Position numbers and translations under genes: made by a program. Shown here piece after piece: positions 55,114 to 63,763 of a stretch of 64,000 nt of DNA (within the stretch, counting starts at the first letter, position 1; each line of letters starts with the position of its first letter). The DNA lies in NCBI RefSeq assembly GCF_001006485.1, contig NZ_JUET01000058.1, positions 124,001 through 188,000 on the forward strand, given 5' to 3'. The DNA is from Tannerella forsythia. Its GTDB lineage: Bacteria > Bacteroidota > Bacteroidia > Bacteroidales > Tannerellaceae. The notes beneath the pieces are model-generated. The model did no database searches. It was not told where the DNA came from and saw nothing but the letters and a program-made list of their open reading frames with translations.

Positions 55114-56322
55114 TTAAATCAACCCCAGCATTTTGCTGCGCGAGAGGAGGCAGGCGCCGATCACGCCGGCGCGTTCCTGAAGACGGGAGAGCTTGATCTC
55201 CGTGTCCTGACTGACAAGATTCAGGGAGTATTTTTTGATGGCGCTTCGGATGGGCAGGCGGATATAGTCGCCCGTTGCGGCAAGCGCACCGCCGAGCACA
55301 ACAAGCTCGGGGTTGAAAATATTGATCAGTCCGGCGATGCTTTTTCCAAGGTTCAAGGCGATCTGTTCGAGGATGTCGATACATAGGACATCTTCTTTCT
55401 GAATGGCCTCGATAAGATCGGCCAGTGAGATGGGTTCGCCGCTTTCGAGACGTGGTGCCAGAATGGAACTGCTTCCCTGTTTATGCCGTTCTACAAGATG
55501 TCGGTAGAGCGCTGCTCCCGAGGCCTCAGTTTCCAAGCATCCTTTTTTGCCGCAATGGTAGAGGATCTCGTTATCGAAGAGGCAGAAGTGCCCGAATTCG
55601 CCGGAGAATCCCGATTTTCCGTAATAGAGGCGACCGTCGACGATGATGCCGAGTCCCAGCCCCCACGTCAGGTTCAGGAAGAGGACGTTCTTTTCTCCCT
55701 GTACGACTCCCTGCATGTATTCACCGTAGGTCATTGCCCGCGAGTCGTTCTCGACATAGGTTTTGATGCCGAGTCTTTCTTCGAAAAGTTCGGCGAGCGG
55801 CTTTTCTTCGAAATAGAAGATGCTGTAACTGTAGCCCGACATGGGGTTGACCCGTCCCGATATGTTTACGCCGATGGCCAGAATTTTGGAACGGGGGACG
55901 GGCAGCACATGGATGAACCGGAGGATGATCTCGCACAGAACGTCTAATGCTTCGCGTGTATTTTCGAGTTTATAGGAGATGTTTTCGTTCATTCTGAGGC
56001 GCCCGCCTTTGAAGTCGACGGCTGCCAGATGCACGCGGTCGCGCATCACGTCGACCCCGATAAAGTAACCCGAATCGGGATTCAGTCCGTAGATGTTCGG
56101 TTTGCGTCCGCCATTCGTGTCCTGCTTGCCGAAGTCCAGAATATAACCGTCTTCCTGCAGCTCGCCGATAAGCTTGGTGACCGTCGGTATGCTCAAATCG
56201 ATCTCTTTGCACAGTTCGGCGATTGTCGTATCGCCATTGGCAATATAATGCTGAATGATTTTCTTCTTCAGCATCTCGGTTCGGTTGTTACTTTCGGCTG
56301 TAATTAAAAACTTCGTTCCCAT
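55114..56322 (-). CDS. ROK-family transcriptional regulator (NagC/Mlc type)
   Basis: 402 residues from the ATG at 56322 (MGTKFLITAESNNRTEMLKK). The open frame upstream lacks similarity and crosses the promoter. The winged helix at about 20-80 (TTIAELCKEIDLSIPTVTKL) is followed by the ROK sugar-kinase-like fold: FIGVDVMRDRVHLAAVDFKG (ATP-site-like), GFSGEFGHFCL with the conserved His, and YHCGKKGCLETEASG with the CxCGxxGCxE-type zinc site, here lacking the first Cys. It probably senses a sugar or sugar phosphate. Target genes are not adjacent, except possibly the glycan genes. Confidence 0.9.
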   Translation of the reverse strand: MGTKFLITAESNNRTEMLKKKIIQHYIANGDTTIAELCKEIDLSIPTVTKLIGELQEDGYILDFGKQDTNGGRKPNIYGLNPDSGYFIGVDVMRDRVHLAAVDFKGGRLRMNENISYKLENTREALDVLCEIILRFIHVLPVPRSKILAIGVNISGRVNPMSGYSYSIFYFEEKPLAELFEERLGIKTYVENDSRAMTYGEYMQGVVQGEKNVLFLNLTWGLGLGIIVDGRLYYGKSGFSGEFGHFCLFDNEILYHCGKKGCLETEASGAALYRHLVERHKQGSSSILAPRLESGEPISLADLIEAIQKEDVLCIDILEQIALNLGKSIAGLINIFNPELVVLGGALAATGDYIRLPIRSAIKKYSLNLVSQDTEIKLSRLQERAGVIGACLLSRSKMLGLI

Positions 56323-56339
56323 AGATTTCGATTGTCGTG

Positions 56340-56347
56340 CAAAAGTA
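56340..56347 (-). promoter_or_regulatory. -7 element of the ROK gene
   Basis: TACTTTTG on the minus strand, 17 bp upstream of the chosen ATG, supports the short start. Confidence 0.5.
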
Positions 56348-56564
56348 AATACTTTATTGCCGACGTACAATTTTTTTTTCGGATTATTCAGCCGAATTTT
56401 CGGCGGGACATCATTGGTCGCGGGGCTTTTCGGCTTCTTTCGTATGGGGCGTGTGCCGGTTCTCCTGTAAAAAAGGCCTTTACGCCGGTCCTCATCGTTG
56501 GAAACCGGTGCAAAGGCCTTGGAGTATAAGTGTGGATAAGATTGGCTGTTTTCCGTCCTCTTGT

Positions 56565-56930
56565 TTACGAAGCGATGATTTCGTTCAGGAACTCCGGAAT
56601 CTCCACCTCTTCGCAACAGATCGATGCGATTTTCTCGCGTCCTTTTTCCGTCAGGGCAAAGTACATCTGTCGTTTGTCTGTCGTGCCAAGGATGCGGGTA
56701 ATCAATCCTTTCTCCTCGACCGAGGTGATGACTTTCGACGTGTTCGATGGGGTCAGTCCCAATAACTCACCAAGTTCGCCTGACGACAAACGTTCCGATT
56801 GGTGAAGGGAGCAGAGAAGCATCCCTTCGTTCAGGCAAATCCCGTGGCGTTTCACGAACCGTTGTTCGAAAGCGATGATGCTTCGCTGCACGTCCCTGAT
56901 TTTGCACAGCTTCTCCATGTTTCCCGACAT
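56565..56930 (-). CDS. MarR-family transcriptional regulator
   Basis: 121 residues from the ATG at 56930 (MSGNMEKLCKIRDVQRSIIA). The winged helix-turn-helix is LSSGELGELLGLTPSNTSKV with wing LITRILGTTDKRQMYFALTE. Cys-Cys (ICCEE) near the C-terminus and Cys 10 are possible thiol sensors, though this is inference. It is the last gene of the four-gene thiol operon, 5 bp after the thioredoxin gene, and may autoregulate the operon through palindromes at 60108-60118 and 60161-60171. Confidence 0.88.
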   Translation of the reverse strand: MSGNMEKLCKIRDVQRSIIAFEQRFVKRHGICLNEGMLLCSLHQSERLSSGELGELLGLTPSNTSKVITSVEEKGLITRILGTTDKRQMYFALTEKGREKIASICCEEVEIPEFLNEIIAS

Positions 56931-56935
56931 CGCAC

Positions 56936-57394
56936 TTACTTTTTCAGCAGGATTCTGTCGATGGCATTCTTCAGTTCGGCTTTTCCCATGGCGCCCATGC
57001 TCATCTGAGGCTGTTCGTTCATTGGCACGAACAGCAACGACGGGATGGAACGGATGCCGAAGGCTGCGGCCAGCTCTTGCTCTTTCTCCGTGTTGATCTT
57101 GTAAATTACGATGCTGTCGCCATATTCGGCCGCCAGTTCTTCGAGGATCGGGGCAATCATTTTGCACGGACCGCACCAGGATGCATAAAAATCGATCAAG
57201 GCCGGTTTGTCACCTAAGTATTTCCATTCCGACGGGTTCGTTTCATAGTTCGCTACTTTTGTTAAAAATTCCGCTTTTGTTAATTCTACTGTTTTCATTT
57301 TTTCTTCGTTTTTAGAATGATTATGTTTTGCTTCTTTGTTGCCGCAGGCGATCATCGCCACCGAGGCAAATAAAATTAAAAATAATTTATTCAT
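56936..57394 (-). CDS. Lipoprotein thioredoxin
   Basis: A 152-residue protein with a signal peptide and lipobox (SVAMIAC, Cys 17), so probably anchored in a membrane facing the periplasm. The thioredoxin domain has DFYASWCGPCKMIAPILEEL and RSIPSLLFVP. It is a paralogue of the protein at 32182-32637. It starts 8 bp after the DUF6132 gene and 5 bp before marR. It probably supplies or receives electrons for thiol/persulfide chemistry carried out by the operon. Confidence 0.93.
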   Translation of the reverse strand: MNKLFLILFASVAMIACGNKEAKHNHSKNEEKMKTVELTKAEFLTKVANYETNPSEWKYLGDKPALIDFYASWCGPCKMIAPILEELAAEYGDSIVIYKINTEKEQELAAAFGIRSIPSLLFVPMNEQPQMSMGAMGKAELKNAIDRILLKK

Positions 57395-57402
57395 TGGAGT
57401 GA

Positions 57403-57603
57403 TTATTTAGATGGTTTGTTAAACATGCCGAGTAACAGGCCGCCTGTGATGGCTCCCCAAACGACACTGCCCATGGGAGATGCCGTGATGGGGCAAGTGC
57501 CATTTGCACAGCCGACAAATTTCCAATACAAGAATCCTCCCACACCTCCCAACAGGGTGCCGAGCAGGGTAAGTCCGTACTTTTTTAATAATCTTGTTTC
57601 CAT
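57403..57603 (-). CDS. DUF6132-family small membrane protein
   Basis: A 66-residue protein with two membrane helices (LTLLGTLLGGVGGFLYWKFV and VVWGAITGGLLLGMF) and a Cys-containing loop between them (GCANGTCPITASP). This pattern matches DUF6132 proteins, often found near rhodanese and redox genes. The two Cys in the loop could carry sulfur or a disulfide. It lies 15 bp after the big reductase gene. Confidence 0.85.
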   Translation of the reverse strand: METRLLKKYGLTLLGTLLGGVGGFLYWKFVGCANGTCPITASPMGSVVWGAITGGLLLGMFNKPSK

Positions 57604-57618
57604 TGTTGTAGTTGTATG

Positions 57619-60063
57619 TTATATGAATAAGTTGACGTTGGCGTTTTCCGCGCGTTCCATGTAAGTGGCTACTCCGCCTACGGTGACTTCGTCGAGCAGC
57701 TCTTCACGTTTCACGCCCATCACATCCATCGACATTTGGCAAGCGATGAACTCTACCCCGTGATCGATGGCTTGCTGACGCAACGTCTCGAGCGAGTCGA
57801 TGCCTTTCCGCTTCATGATATGGCGCATCATCCTGTCGCCGATCCCGAACATGCTCATCTTGGAGAGATGGAGCTTCAGAGAACTGGATGGCAGCATCAT
57901 CCCGAACATACGTCCGAAAAGCTCTTTTTTGACCTTGGGCTTCAATACTTTTTTGATGACATTCAGCCCCCAGAACGTAAAGAATATCGTTGTTTTATGT
58001 CCCGTGGCGGCGGCTCCTCCGGCCAGCACGAACGTGGCCAGTGCCTTATCCAGATCGTCGCTGAACATGATCAGGGTTTTCGACTTGCCCTCGCACGACG
58101 TCACCGTCCGGCAAGCCTGCGCTCCGCCTTTCTCGATGACAACCGTATATTTGCCTTTCTCGTCTGCGATCGATATCAGACGCTGCCCCGTTGTATTGCA
58201 CCATGCCTGCGCATCACGGGCAAACCCCGGGTCGGTGGCCGTCATTTCAATGCGTTCGCCTTCGCCGATCGAGTCAATGGCCTGTTTAAGTTTCATCACC
58301 GGCCCCGGACATTGCAGCCCGCAGGCATCGATCCGGATGACCTTAACGTCATTCTCCGTCTGAGTCTCCATGTCGATATTAGCCTGTGAGGGAGCCGGTG
58401 CCGGTTGATCGGATAAGGGTGCGACGGCGGCGGAATACGTCTTGTATCCTCCCGATAGGTTTTTTACTCGCGTGAAGCCATGTGCCCGCAGGATTTGTTG
58501 CGCCAGATAACCGCGAAGCCCGACGGCGCAGAACGTATAAATCTCTTTGTCTTCAGGGAGTTCGTCGAGACGGTCGCGCAAATCGTCAAGTGGGATATTT
58601 ACTGCACCTTCGATCGATCCGAACGCGTATTCTGTCGCTGTACGTACATCAAGCAGAAGCACTTTGTCACGGTCTGTCCGAACGATATCGCGCCATGAAA
58701 CGACGGGCATCGTCCCGCTGACGATATTATTCGCCACGTAGCCTGCGATGGCTATCGGGTCTTTGGCCGACGAGAACGGTGGGGCGTACGTATGTTCTAC
58801 TTTCATCAGATCGTAAATCGTACCGTCGTTTTTGATCAGCAACGCAATCTGATCGATGCGTTTATCCACCCCTTCATATCCTGCCGCCTGTGCACCGTAG
58901 AGCTTACCCGTTTCAGGGTGAAACGTGAGTTTGACGGTCAAAGGCAATGCGTCGGGGTAATAGCTTGCGTGGGAGACGGAATGCGTTGTGGATTCGGCAT
59001 AAACCATCCCCAACTGTTTGAGGCGTTTGCCGGCCAAGCCCGTCGAAGCGACCGTCAGATCAAAGACTTTTGCGATCGACGAGGCAATCGCACCTTCGTA
59101 TCTCGCAACATTCCCGAAGACCATGTTGTCCGCCACGATCCGTCCTTGCCGATTGGCCGGGTTGGCGAGAAAGTTCAGGTAAGGCTTACCGGTCAGAGGA
59201 TGAGGATATTCGATCGCATCTCCGACAGCATAGATGTTTTTCACCGATGTTTCGAGGTATTCATCTACCCGTATGCCTCCTGTCTCGCCAAGAGCTATTC
59301 CGGCTTTCTTCGCTAATGTGGTACGAGGACGGACGCCGATGGAGAGTATCACCATATCGGTCAAAAGCGTTTGACCGCTCTTGAGAAAGACTTCGATCTT
59401 GTCGCCCTTACGTTCAAAGCCTTCGACGCTCTGCTCCAGGAAAAGCGATACTCCTTTTTGCAGCAGATGCTGATGAACATGTGAAGCAATCGAAAAGTCG
59501 ACGGGTGCCATCACTTGGTTCCCCATCTCGACGACGGATACATGCGCCCCCGTTCGATGCAGGTTCTCAGCCATCTCCAGACCGATAAATCCGGCTCCGA
59601 CAATCACTGCGTTTTCGATCTTGTGCGAAGTGATGTACGTTTTGATCCGGTCGGTATCTTCTACATCTCGAAGCGTGAAGATCCCTTTGCTGTCGATCCC
59701 TTTCAACGGCGGACGGATGGCCGACGCTCCCGGAGAAAGCAATAGTTTGTCATAGTTTTCCGTGTAGGAAGAGCCGTCTGCACGCCGTACGGTCACCGTC
59801 TGTCTTGACGGATCAATGGCCACGACTTCGTTTTCAACCCTTACGTCGATTTTAAACCGACGACCAAACGATTCGGGCTTTTGCACAAACAGTCTTTCAC
59901 GTCCTGCAATCGCACCGCCAATGTAATAAGGTAATCCGCAGTTGGCATACGAGATGTATTTCCCTTTCTCAAGCAGTACGATCTCCGAAAACTCATCGAT
60001 GCGTCGAATCCTTGCTGCTGCGGTTGCTCCTCCCGCAACTCCACCTATAATAAGGTATTTCAT
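57619..60063 (-). CDS. CoA-disulfide reductase/rhodanese/TusA/DsrE-like fusion protein
   Basis: An 814-residue multidomain protein. About 1-450: FAD/NAD(P)H oxidoreductase with GGVAGGATAAARIRR, and YANCGLPYYIGG containing the CoA-disulfide-reductase active-site Cys. About 460-555: rhodanese with LLDVRTATEYAFGS and catalytic FCAVGLRGY. About 580-655: TusA-like with CGLQCPGPVMKLK. About 665-814: DsrE/DrsE-like with ACQMSMDVMG. Each domain keeps its reactive Cys, so persulfide relay from CoA or polysulfide is plausible. It is cytoplasmic and heads the four-gene thiol operon. Confidence 0.93.
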   Translation of the reverse strand: MKYLIIGGVAGGATAAARIRRIDEFSEIVLLEKGKYISYANCGLPYYIGGAIAGRERLFVQKPESFGRRFKIDVRVENEVVAIDPSRQTVTVRRADGSSYTENYDKLLLSPGASAIRPPLKGIDSKGIFTLRDVEDTDRIKTYITSHKIENAVIVGAGFIGLEMAENLHRTGAHVSVVEMGNQVMAPVDFSIASHVHQHLLQKGVSLFLEQSVEGFERKGDKIEVFLKSGQTLLTDMVILSIGVRPRTTLAKKAGIALGETGGIRVDEYLETSVKNIYAVGDAIEYPHPLTGKPYLNFLANPANRQGRIVADNMVFGNVARYEGAIASSIAKVFDLTVASTGLAGKRLKQLGMVYAESTTHSVSHASYYPDALPLTVKLTFHPETGKLYGAQAAGYEGVDKRIDQIALLIKNDGTIYDLMKVEHTYAPPFSSAKDPIAIAGYVANNIVSGTMPVVSWRDIVRTDRDKVLLLDVRTATEYAFGSIEGAVNIPLDDLRDRLDELPEDKEIYTFCAVGLRGYLAQQILRAHGFTRVKNLSGGYKTYSAAVAPLSDQPAPAPSQANIDMETQTENDVKVIRIDACGLQCPGPVMKLKQAIDSIGEGERIEMTATDPGFARDAQAWCNTTGQRLISIADEKGKYTVVIEKGGAQACRTVTSCEGKSKTLIMFSDDLDKALATFVLAGGAAATGHKTTIFFTFWGLNVIKKVLKPKVKKELFGRMFGMMLPSSSLKLHLSKMSMFGIGDRMMRHIMKRKGIDSLETLRQQAIDHGVEFIACQMSMDVMGVKREELLDEVTVGGVATYMERAENANVNLFI

Positions 60064-60107
60064 ATTCTTTCTAGAATAAATTTTCTCCTATATGTTGTTT
60101 TATTATG

Positions 60108-60118
60108 TTCCAATGGAA
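60108..60118. promoter_or_regulatory. Palindrome TTCCAATGGAA, candidate MarR operator 1
   Basis: A perfect palindrome around a central A, located 10 bp downstream of the -7 element, probably overlapping the initial transcribed bases. A related site, TTCCAACGGAA, is at 60161-60171. Confidence 0.5.
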
Positions 60119-60127
60119 ATAATGGCG

Positions 60128-60135
60128 CAAAGATA
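60128..60135 (-). promoter_or_regulatory. -7 element of the thiol operon
   Basis: CAAAGATA on the plus strand reads TATCTTTG on the minus strand, 64 bp upstream of the reductase ATG, and lies between the two palindromes. Confidence 0.6.
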
Positions 60136-60160
60136 AAACTATATTTCCGATAAAACAAAT

Positions 60161-60171
60161 TTCCAACGGAA
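60161..60171. promoter_or_regulatory. Palindrome TTCCAACGGAA, candidate MarR operator 2
   Basis: Arms TTCC and GGAA with a 3-bp spacer. It has the same TTCCAAnGGAA form as the site at 60108-60118, and lies about 26 bp upstream of the -7 element on the far side of the promoter. Confidence 0.45.
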
Positions 60172-60305
60172 AATTATTCATTGATTAGATATTTGCTTCG
60201 AGATTGCTAAATAAATATAAAAAACACAAAATCCTAAGGGCTTTATAGAGGGTTCGTTTTTTATTTATACTTTTGAAACATTATTAATTTTAAATCAATA
60301 AAAAA

Positions 60306-61187
60306 ATGGAAACGAACGTTAGAATGAGAACGGATAGTAGATATTATCAAGTTCAACGAAATTTGCGAATATGCAGTTGTTTTAAGGTTTTCTTTTTTAA
60401 ATATTTTTGTTTGTTATTATCTTTAGTTGTGGGTATGTCTTGCAGGAAAGAAGACGGTCCGGACAAACAGGATGATGGCATCAGGATTGAAAATCTGGAT
60501 ACGAGGCTGCGGATAGCAGTGCCCGATAGTCTTGATCCGGATGTCGAGAATTTATGGCATGCCAATACCGGAAACATACTGGTATACTACCCACCGTTTA
60601 ATATTTCCTATATGGGCAGGCCATATTCTTATAAGGGCAAAGCCTTCTTCGGCTATATGGATGAGCAGGGAGCGATTATCGAGTGCGAAGTGAAAAACCT
60701 GCCGGAATCCGTAAAGGACTGGAAAGCAGAGTTGGTGTATGATACCGGATTCGGTACGATTCGAGAAATCAATGTGCGGATGAACGGGGTTGTTCGGCTT
60801 GATACGGCCGGGCAGGCAATAAAACGAGGTATGCTGGAGTTGACTTCATTGGAACCGTCAGGGGGTAAATCCAAATCCGTATTGCAGCGGGGATTATATT
60901 TTCTCACATACCCGAGTCAGGACGAAAGGGTAAAGGTTGATTTTGTCAATGAAAGAGAGGTCGTATTTTTTTCAAAGGGGTACTATCATTATGAAATTCG
61001 TGAAGACAAACATACGATTGTACTGAAAGATACTTTTTCAGGAAAAGAATGGGAATATTTTTTCCATGTGATAAATGACTACGAATTTGAATTTGAGTAT
61101 CCTTCGGGCAGTGTTTTAGAATATCCGAGGTTTCGGATTTTGACTTTCAAACATATAGATAAACTACACAAAAAAGTAAAGCTATGA
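60306..61187 (+). CDS. Lipoprotein of unknown function, partner of subtilase
   Basis: A 293-residue protein. A basic N-terminus is followed by a hydrophobic segment and lipobox (LSLVVGMSC, Cys 46), predicting a lipoprotein. The rest is beta-rich with regular aromatic strands (YSYKGKAFFGYMDEQGAIIE, EFEFEYPSGSVLEYPRF). Its stop overlaps the subtilase start by 4 bp (ATGA), a strong sign of coupled expression. I do not recognise the family. A role as inhibitor, tether or chaperone of the protease is inference. Confidence 0.75.
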   Translation: METNVRMRTDSRYYQVQRNLRICSCFKVFFFKYFCLLLSLVVGMSCRKEDGPDKQDDGIRIENLDTRLRIAVPDSLDPDVENLWHANTGNILVYYPPFNISYMGRPYSYKGKAFFGYMDEQGAIIECEVKNLPESVKDWKAELVYDTGFGTIREINVRMNGVVRLDTAGQAIKRGMLELTSLEPSGGKSKSVLQRGLYFLTYPSQDERVKVDFVNEREVVFFSKGYYHYEIREDKHTIVLKDTFSGKEWEYFFHVINDYEFEFEYPSGSVLEYPRFRILTFKHIDKLHKKVKL

Positions 61188-62932
61188 AACGATTATATCT
61201 GTGTCTATTTGTTGCACTTCTTGCAACGAGTCTGTTTGCTCAATCGGATTTTTTCTATTCGAAAGATGGGAAAAAAGAAGTGTTTAAGATTCGAAAAGAC
61301 CTCGTTGTCATTAAGACGAAATCGCAGGATTTGCAGGACCGGGCTATTCGGCAATTCAAGTTCGAATCGTTGGATAGGCTGTCCGACGGTTGGGTAAAAG
61401 CGAAGGTCGACCCGAATCGATTCCGGGATGAAGAACTTATGCGCTCCGATAGGGTAGAAGATGTCTATTATATGTTGGAATATAATAATGCTGCACAGCT
61501 GGCTTTATCCAACAGTATTTTCATCAAACCCCGCGAAGGAGAAACGATAGAAAACGTGATCCGGAAAAGCGGATTATCCGGTAAAATCAGAAAAAATGAA
61601 CTGATTTTGCCGGCATCGGGAATATCTCTACTGACGTTAGACTGCAAGATGAAAGATATTCTATCCGTATGCCGTAAGGTATATGAAACGGGAACGGTCG
61701 ATTTTGTCGAACCCAATTTTTATATGGAAGCGATGTTGGGCAATACGTACTGGCCTCAACAGTGGACATTCAAAAATACCGGACAGACTGGTGGAATCCC
61801 CGGAATCGATATCAATATCGAGCCTGCGTGGAGAATCACCAAAGGTAACGGTAATATCAAGATTGCCATTGTCGATCAAGGTGTTGATTTAACGCATCCC
61901 GATCTGGAAGCCAATCTGCTGAAGTATCTCGGATATGATGCTACCGGAGGTAATTCCAAAGGAAGCTATACGGGTAATGACGGTCACGGCACATGGTGTG
62001 CCGGAGTGGTAGGCGCAATCGATAATTCCATCGGAGTGGTAGGCGTTGCACCGAAATGCAAAATGATACCGATAAGAATATTCTCAGATAATTATGTAAT
62101 AACGCCTGTTCAAATAGATATTAATGTGAGAGGGCTTAGACATGCTTACCAATCCGGTGCTGATGTTATCAACAATTCATGGGGACTTAATAGCTACAAA
62201 AGCCCTACTCATGATGCCGTTATTAGCGAATGTATTCTTCGGGGAAGAAGCGGAAAAGGATGCGTAGTTGTTTTTTGTTCTCATAATGATGGAAAACCTC
62301 GGGTACGCTACCTTGCCAATCTTCCGAATGTAATGGCTGTAGGTTCCGTGGATAATAAAGGGAGACGCGTAGGGAGTTCCAACTACGGTAAAGACCTGGA
62401 TGTGGTCGCTCCTGTTGGCCCAGACGGAAAAGAAGATGCGGCTATAAGAGTCTATACAACCGATTTACAAGGACCTAAAGGCACCAATACGGCGCCCGGT
62501 CCTGCAGGTGATTATCGCCATGGTTTTCGGGGTACTTCGGCTGCCTGTCCGCAGGTAGCGGGGATTGCCGCATTGATCTTGTCCGTTAATCCGCATCTGT
62601 ACGAACATGAAGTCCGGAGTATTATCGAAATGACATGCCGTAAACTGGACCGTTATGAGTTTAAAGAGACGCCGAACCATCCCAACGGTTCCTGGAATAA
62701 TGAGGTGGGGTACGGCTTGGTAGACGCCGAAGCCGCCGTCCAAGCGGCAAACTGTATCTATAATTTGGCGAATAACATATCGTCCAACCGATTTGCCCGG
62801 AGCTGCGGTTCCGGTTTTACATTGCAGAATGTAACGGTCTCTAATCGTGCAAAATTGACGGTCAAATCGCCTGAAACGTCCGTTAACGGAACATTTGAGG
62901 TGAATTCAGGTTGTTGCTTTGAGATAAGATAA
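61184..62932 (+). CDS. Secreted S8 subtilisin-like serine protease
   Basis: A 582-residue protein with a signal peptide (MKRLYLCLFVALLATSLFAQ). Residues of about 20-175 form an N-terminal pro-region. The subtilase domain has the catalytic Asp in IAIVDQGVDLTHPD, His in GNDGHGTWCAGVVGAI, the oxyanion Asn in DVINNSWGLN, and Ser in FRGTSAACPQVAGIAALIL. The C-terminal ~55 residues (GFTLQNVTVSNRAKLTVKSP) resemble a short beta-strand stack, like the three-coathanger tails of other Bacteroidetes proteases. It is secreted or surface-exposed; its substrate is unknown. Confidence 0.93.
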   Translation: MKRLYLCLFVALLATSLFAQSDFFYSKDGKKEVFKIRKDLVVIKTKSQDLQDRAIRQFKFESLDRLSDGWVKAKVDPNRFRDEELMRSDRVEDVYYMLEYNNAAQLALSNSIFIKPREGETIENVIRKSGLSGKIRKNELILPASGISLLTLDCKMKDILSVCRKVYETGTVDFVEPNFYMEAMLGNTYWPQQWTFKNTGQTGGIPGIDINIEPAWRITKGNGNIKIAIVDQGVDLTHPDLEANLLKYLGYDATGGNSKGSYTGNDGHGTWCAGVVGAIDNSIGVVGVAPKCKMIPIRIFSDNYVITPVQIDINVRGLRHAYQSGADVINNSWGLNSYKSPTHDAVISECILRGRSGKGCVVVFCSHNDGKPRVRYLANLPNVMAVGSVDNKGRRVGSSNYGKDLDVVAPVGPDGKEDAAIRVYTTDLQGPKGTNTAPGPAGDYRHGFRGTSAACPQVAGIAALILSVNPHLYEHEVRSIIEMTCRKLDRYEFKETPNHPNGSWNNEVGYGLVDAEAAVQAANCIYNLANNISSNRFARSCGSGFTLQNVTVSNRAKLTVKSPETSVNGTFEVNSGCCFEIR

Positions 62933-62970
62933 TAAAAGGAGATAACAGGAACTCGTGTTCGGAGAATTTT

Positions 62971-63011
62971 GAGGGTGTGTCAAAACGCTATGTTTGGGCA
63001 CACCCTCTTTT
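62971..63011 (+). terminator. Rho-independent terminator after the subtilase gene
   Basis: GAGGGTGTG (62971-62979) pairs with CACACCCTC (62999-63007) with a 19-nt loop, followed by four T residues. Confidence 0.85.
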
Positions 63012-63139
63012 AGATGTGTAAATTCCTCCGGACTTTATTTAGCCTGCTTGGTGCTGTTCGAACAGACTGTTGTGACCGGATTTAATACGGTTGCTCTGAA
63101 GATTATTTGCAGAGCAGGCTTCTTTTAAGATTTATTTTC

Positions 63140-63147
63140 TACCTTTG
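63140..63147 (+). promoter_or_regulatory. -7 element of aroK
   Basis: TACCTTTG, 20 bp upstream of the aroK ATG. Confidence 0.55.
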
Positions 63148-63167
63148 TCCCCGAAAAAGTCAGTAGC

Positions 63168-63704
63168 ATGAGACGCATTTTCCTGATTGGCTACATGGGA
63201 GCCGGTAAGACGACGATGGGCAAAGAGCTTTCGAAGCAAAGCGGATTGTCATTTATTGATCTCGATCACTTTATGGAGGGGCGATATCGTAAAACGGTTC
63301 GACAGCTTTTTGAAGAGAAGGGAGAAGAGACGTTTCGGCAAATCGAGAAAAAGGCCTTGCATGAAGTGGCTGATTTTGAAAACGTGGTTATATCTACCGG
63401 AGGAGGGACTCCGTGTTTTTTTGACAACATGGCATACATGAATTCGATCGGGACGACGGTCTACTTAAAGGCTTCACCTCAAGGGCTGTCCGAGCGTCTT
63501 GAACATTGCAGACCGAATCGCCCTTTGTTGAAGGGACTTTCGGGAGAAGGCTTGATGAATTTCGTCGCAGAATCATTGGCGCAGCGTGTGCCTTTTTACG
63601 AGCAGGCACACATTACGTTCGATGTAGAAGTATTGGTCACCGAGCATCACGTCATAGCACAAGCATCGAAGCTTCAAGAAATGATCGACACACGCTATTC
63701 GTAA
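63168..63704 (+). CDS. aroK: Shikimate kinase
   Basis: A 178-residue kinase that phosphorylates shikimate at the 3-position in aromatic amino-acid synthesis. GYMGAGKTTMGKEL is the Walker A loop, FIDLDHFMEGRY carries the shikimate/magnesium Asp residues, STGGGTPC is the shikimate loop, and RPLLKG contains the lid Arg region. It is of typical length with no fusion. Confidence 0.95.
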   Translation: MRRIFLIGYMGAGKTTMGKELSKQSGLSFIDLDHFMEGRYRKTVRQLFEEKGEETFRQIEKKALHEVADFENVVISTGGGTPCFFDNMAYMNSIGTTVYLKASPQGLSERLEHCRPNRPLLKGLSGEGLMNFVAESLAQRVPFYEQAHITFDVEVLVTEHHVIAQASKLQEMIDTRYS

Positions 63705-63763
63705 AATATATATCCATATAATTATACTTTATTCTGAAAATATTGAACAATATTTAAATTGTC

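Noticed and set aside
55114-56616. Longer ROK regulator starting at 56616
   Set aside because: The extra 98 codons cross the -7 element at 56340-56347 and show no similarity to the family.
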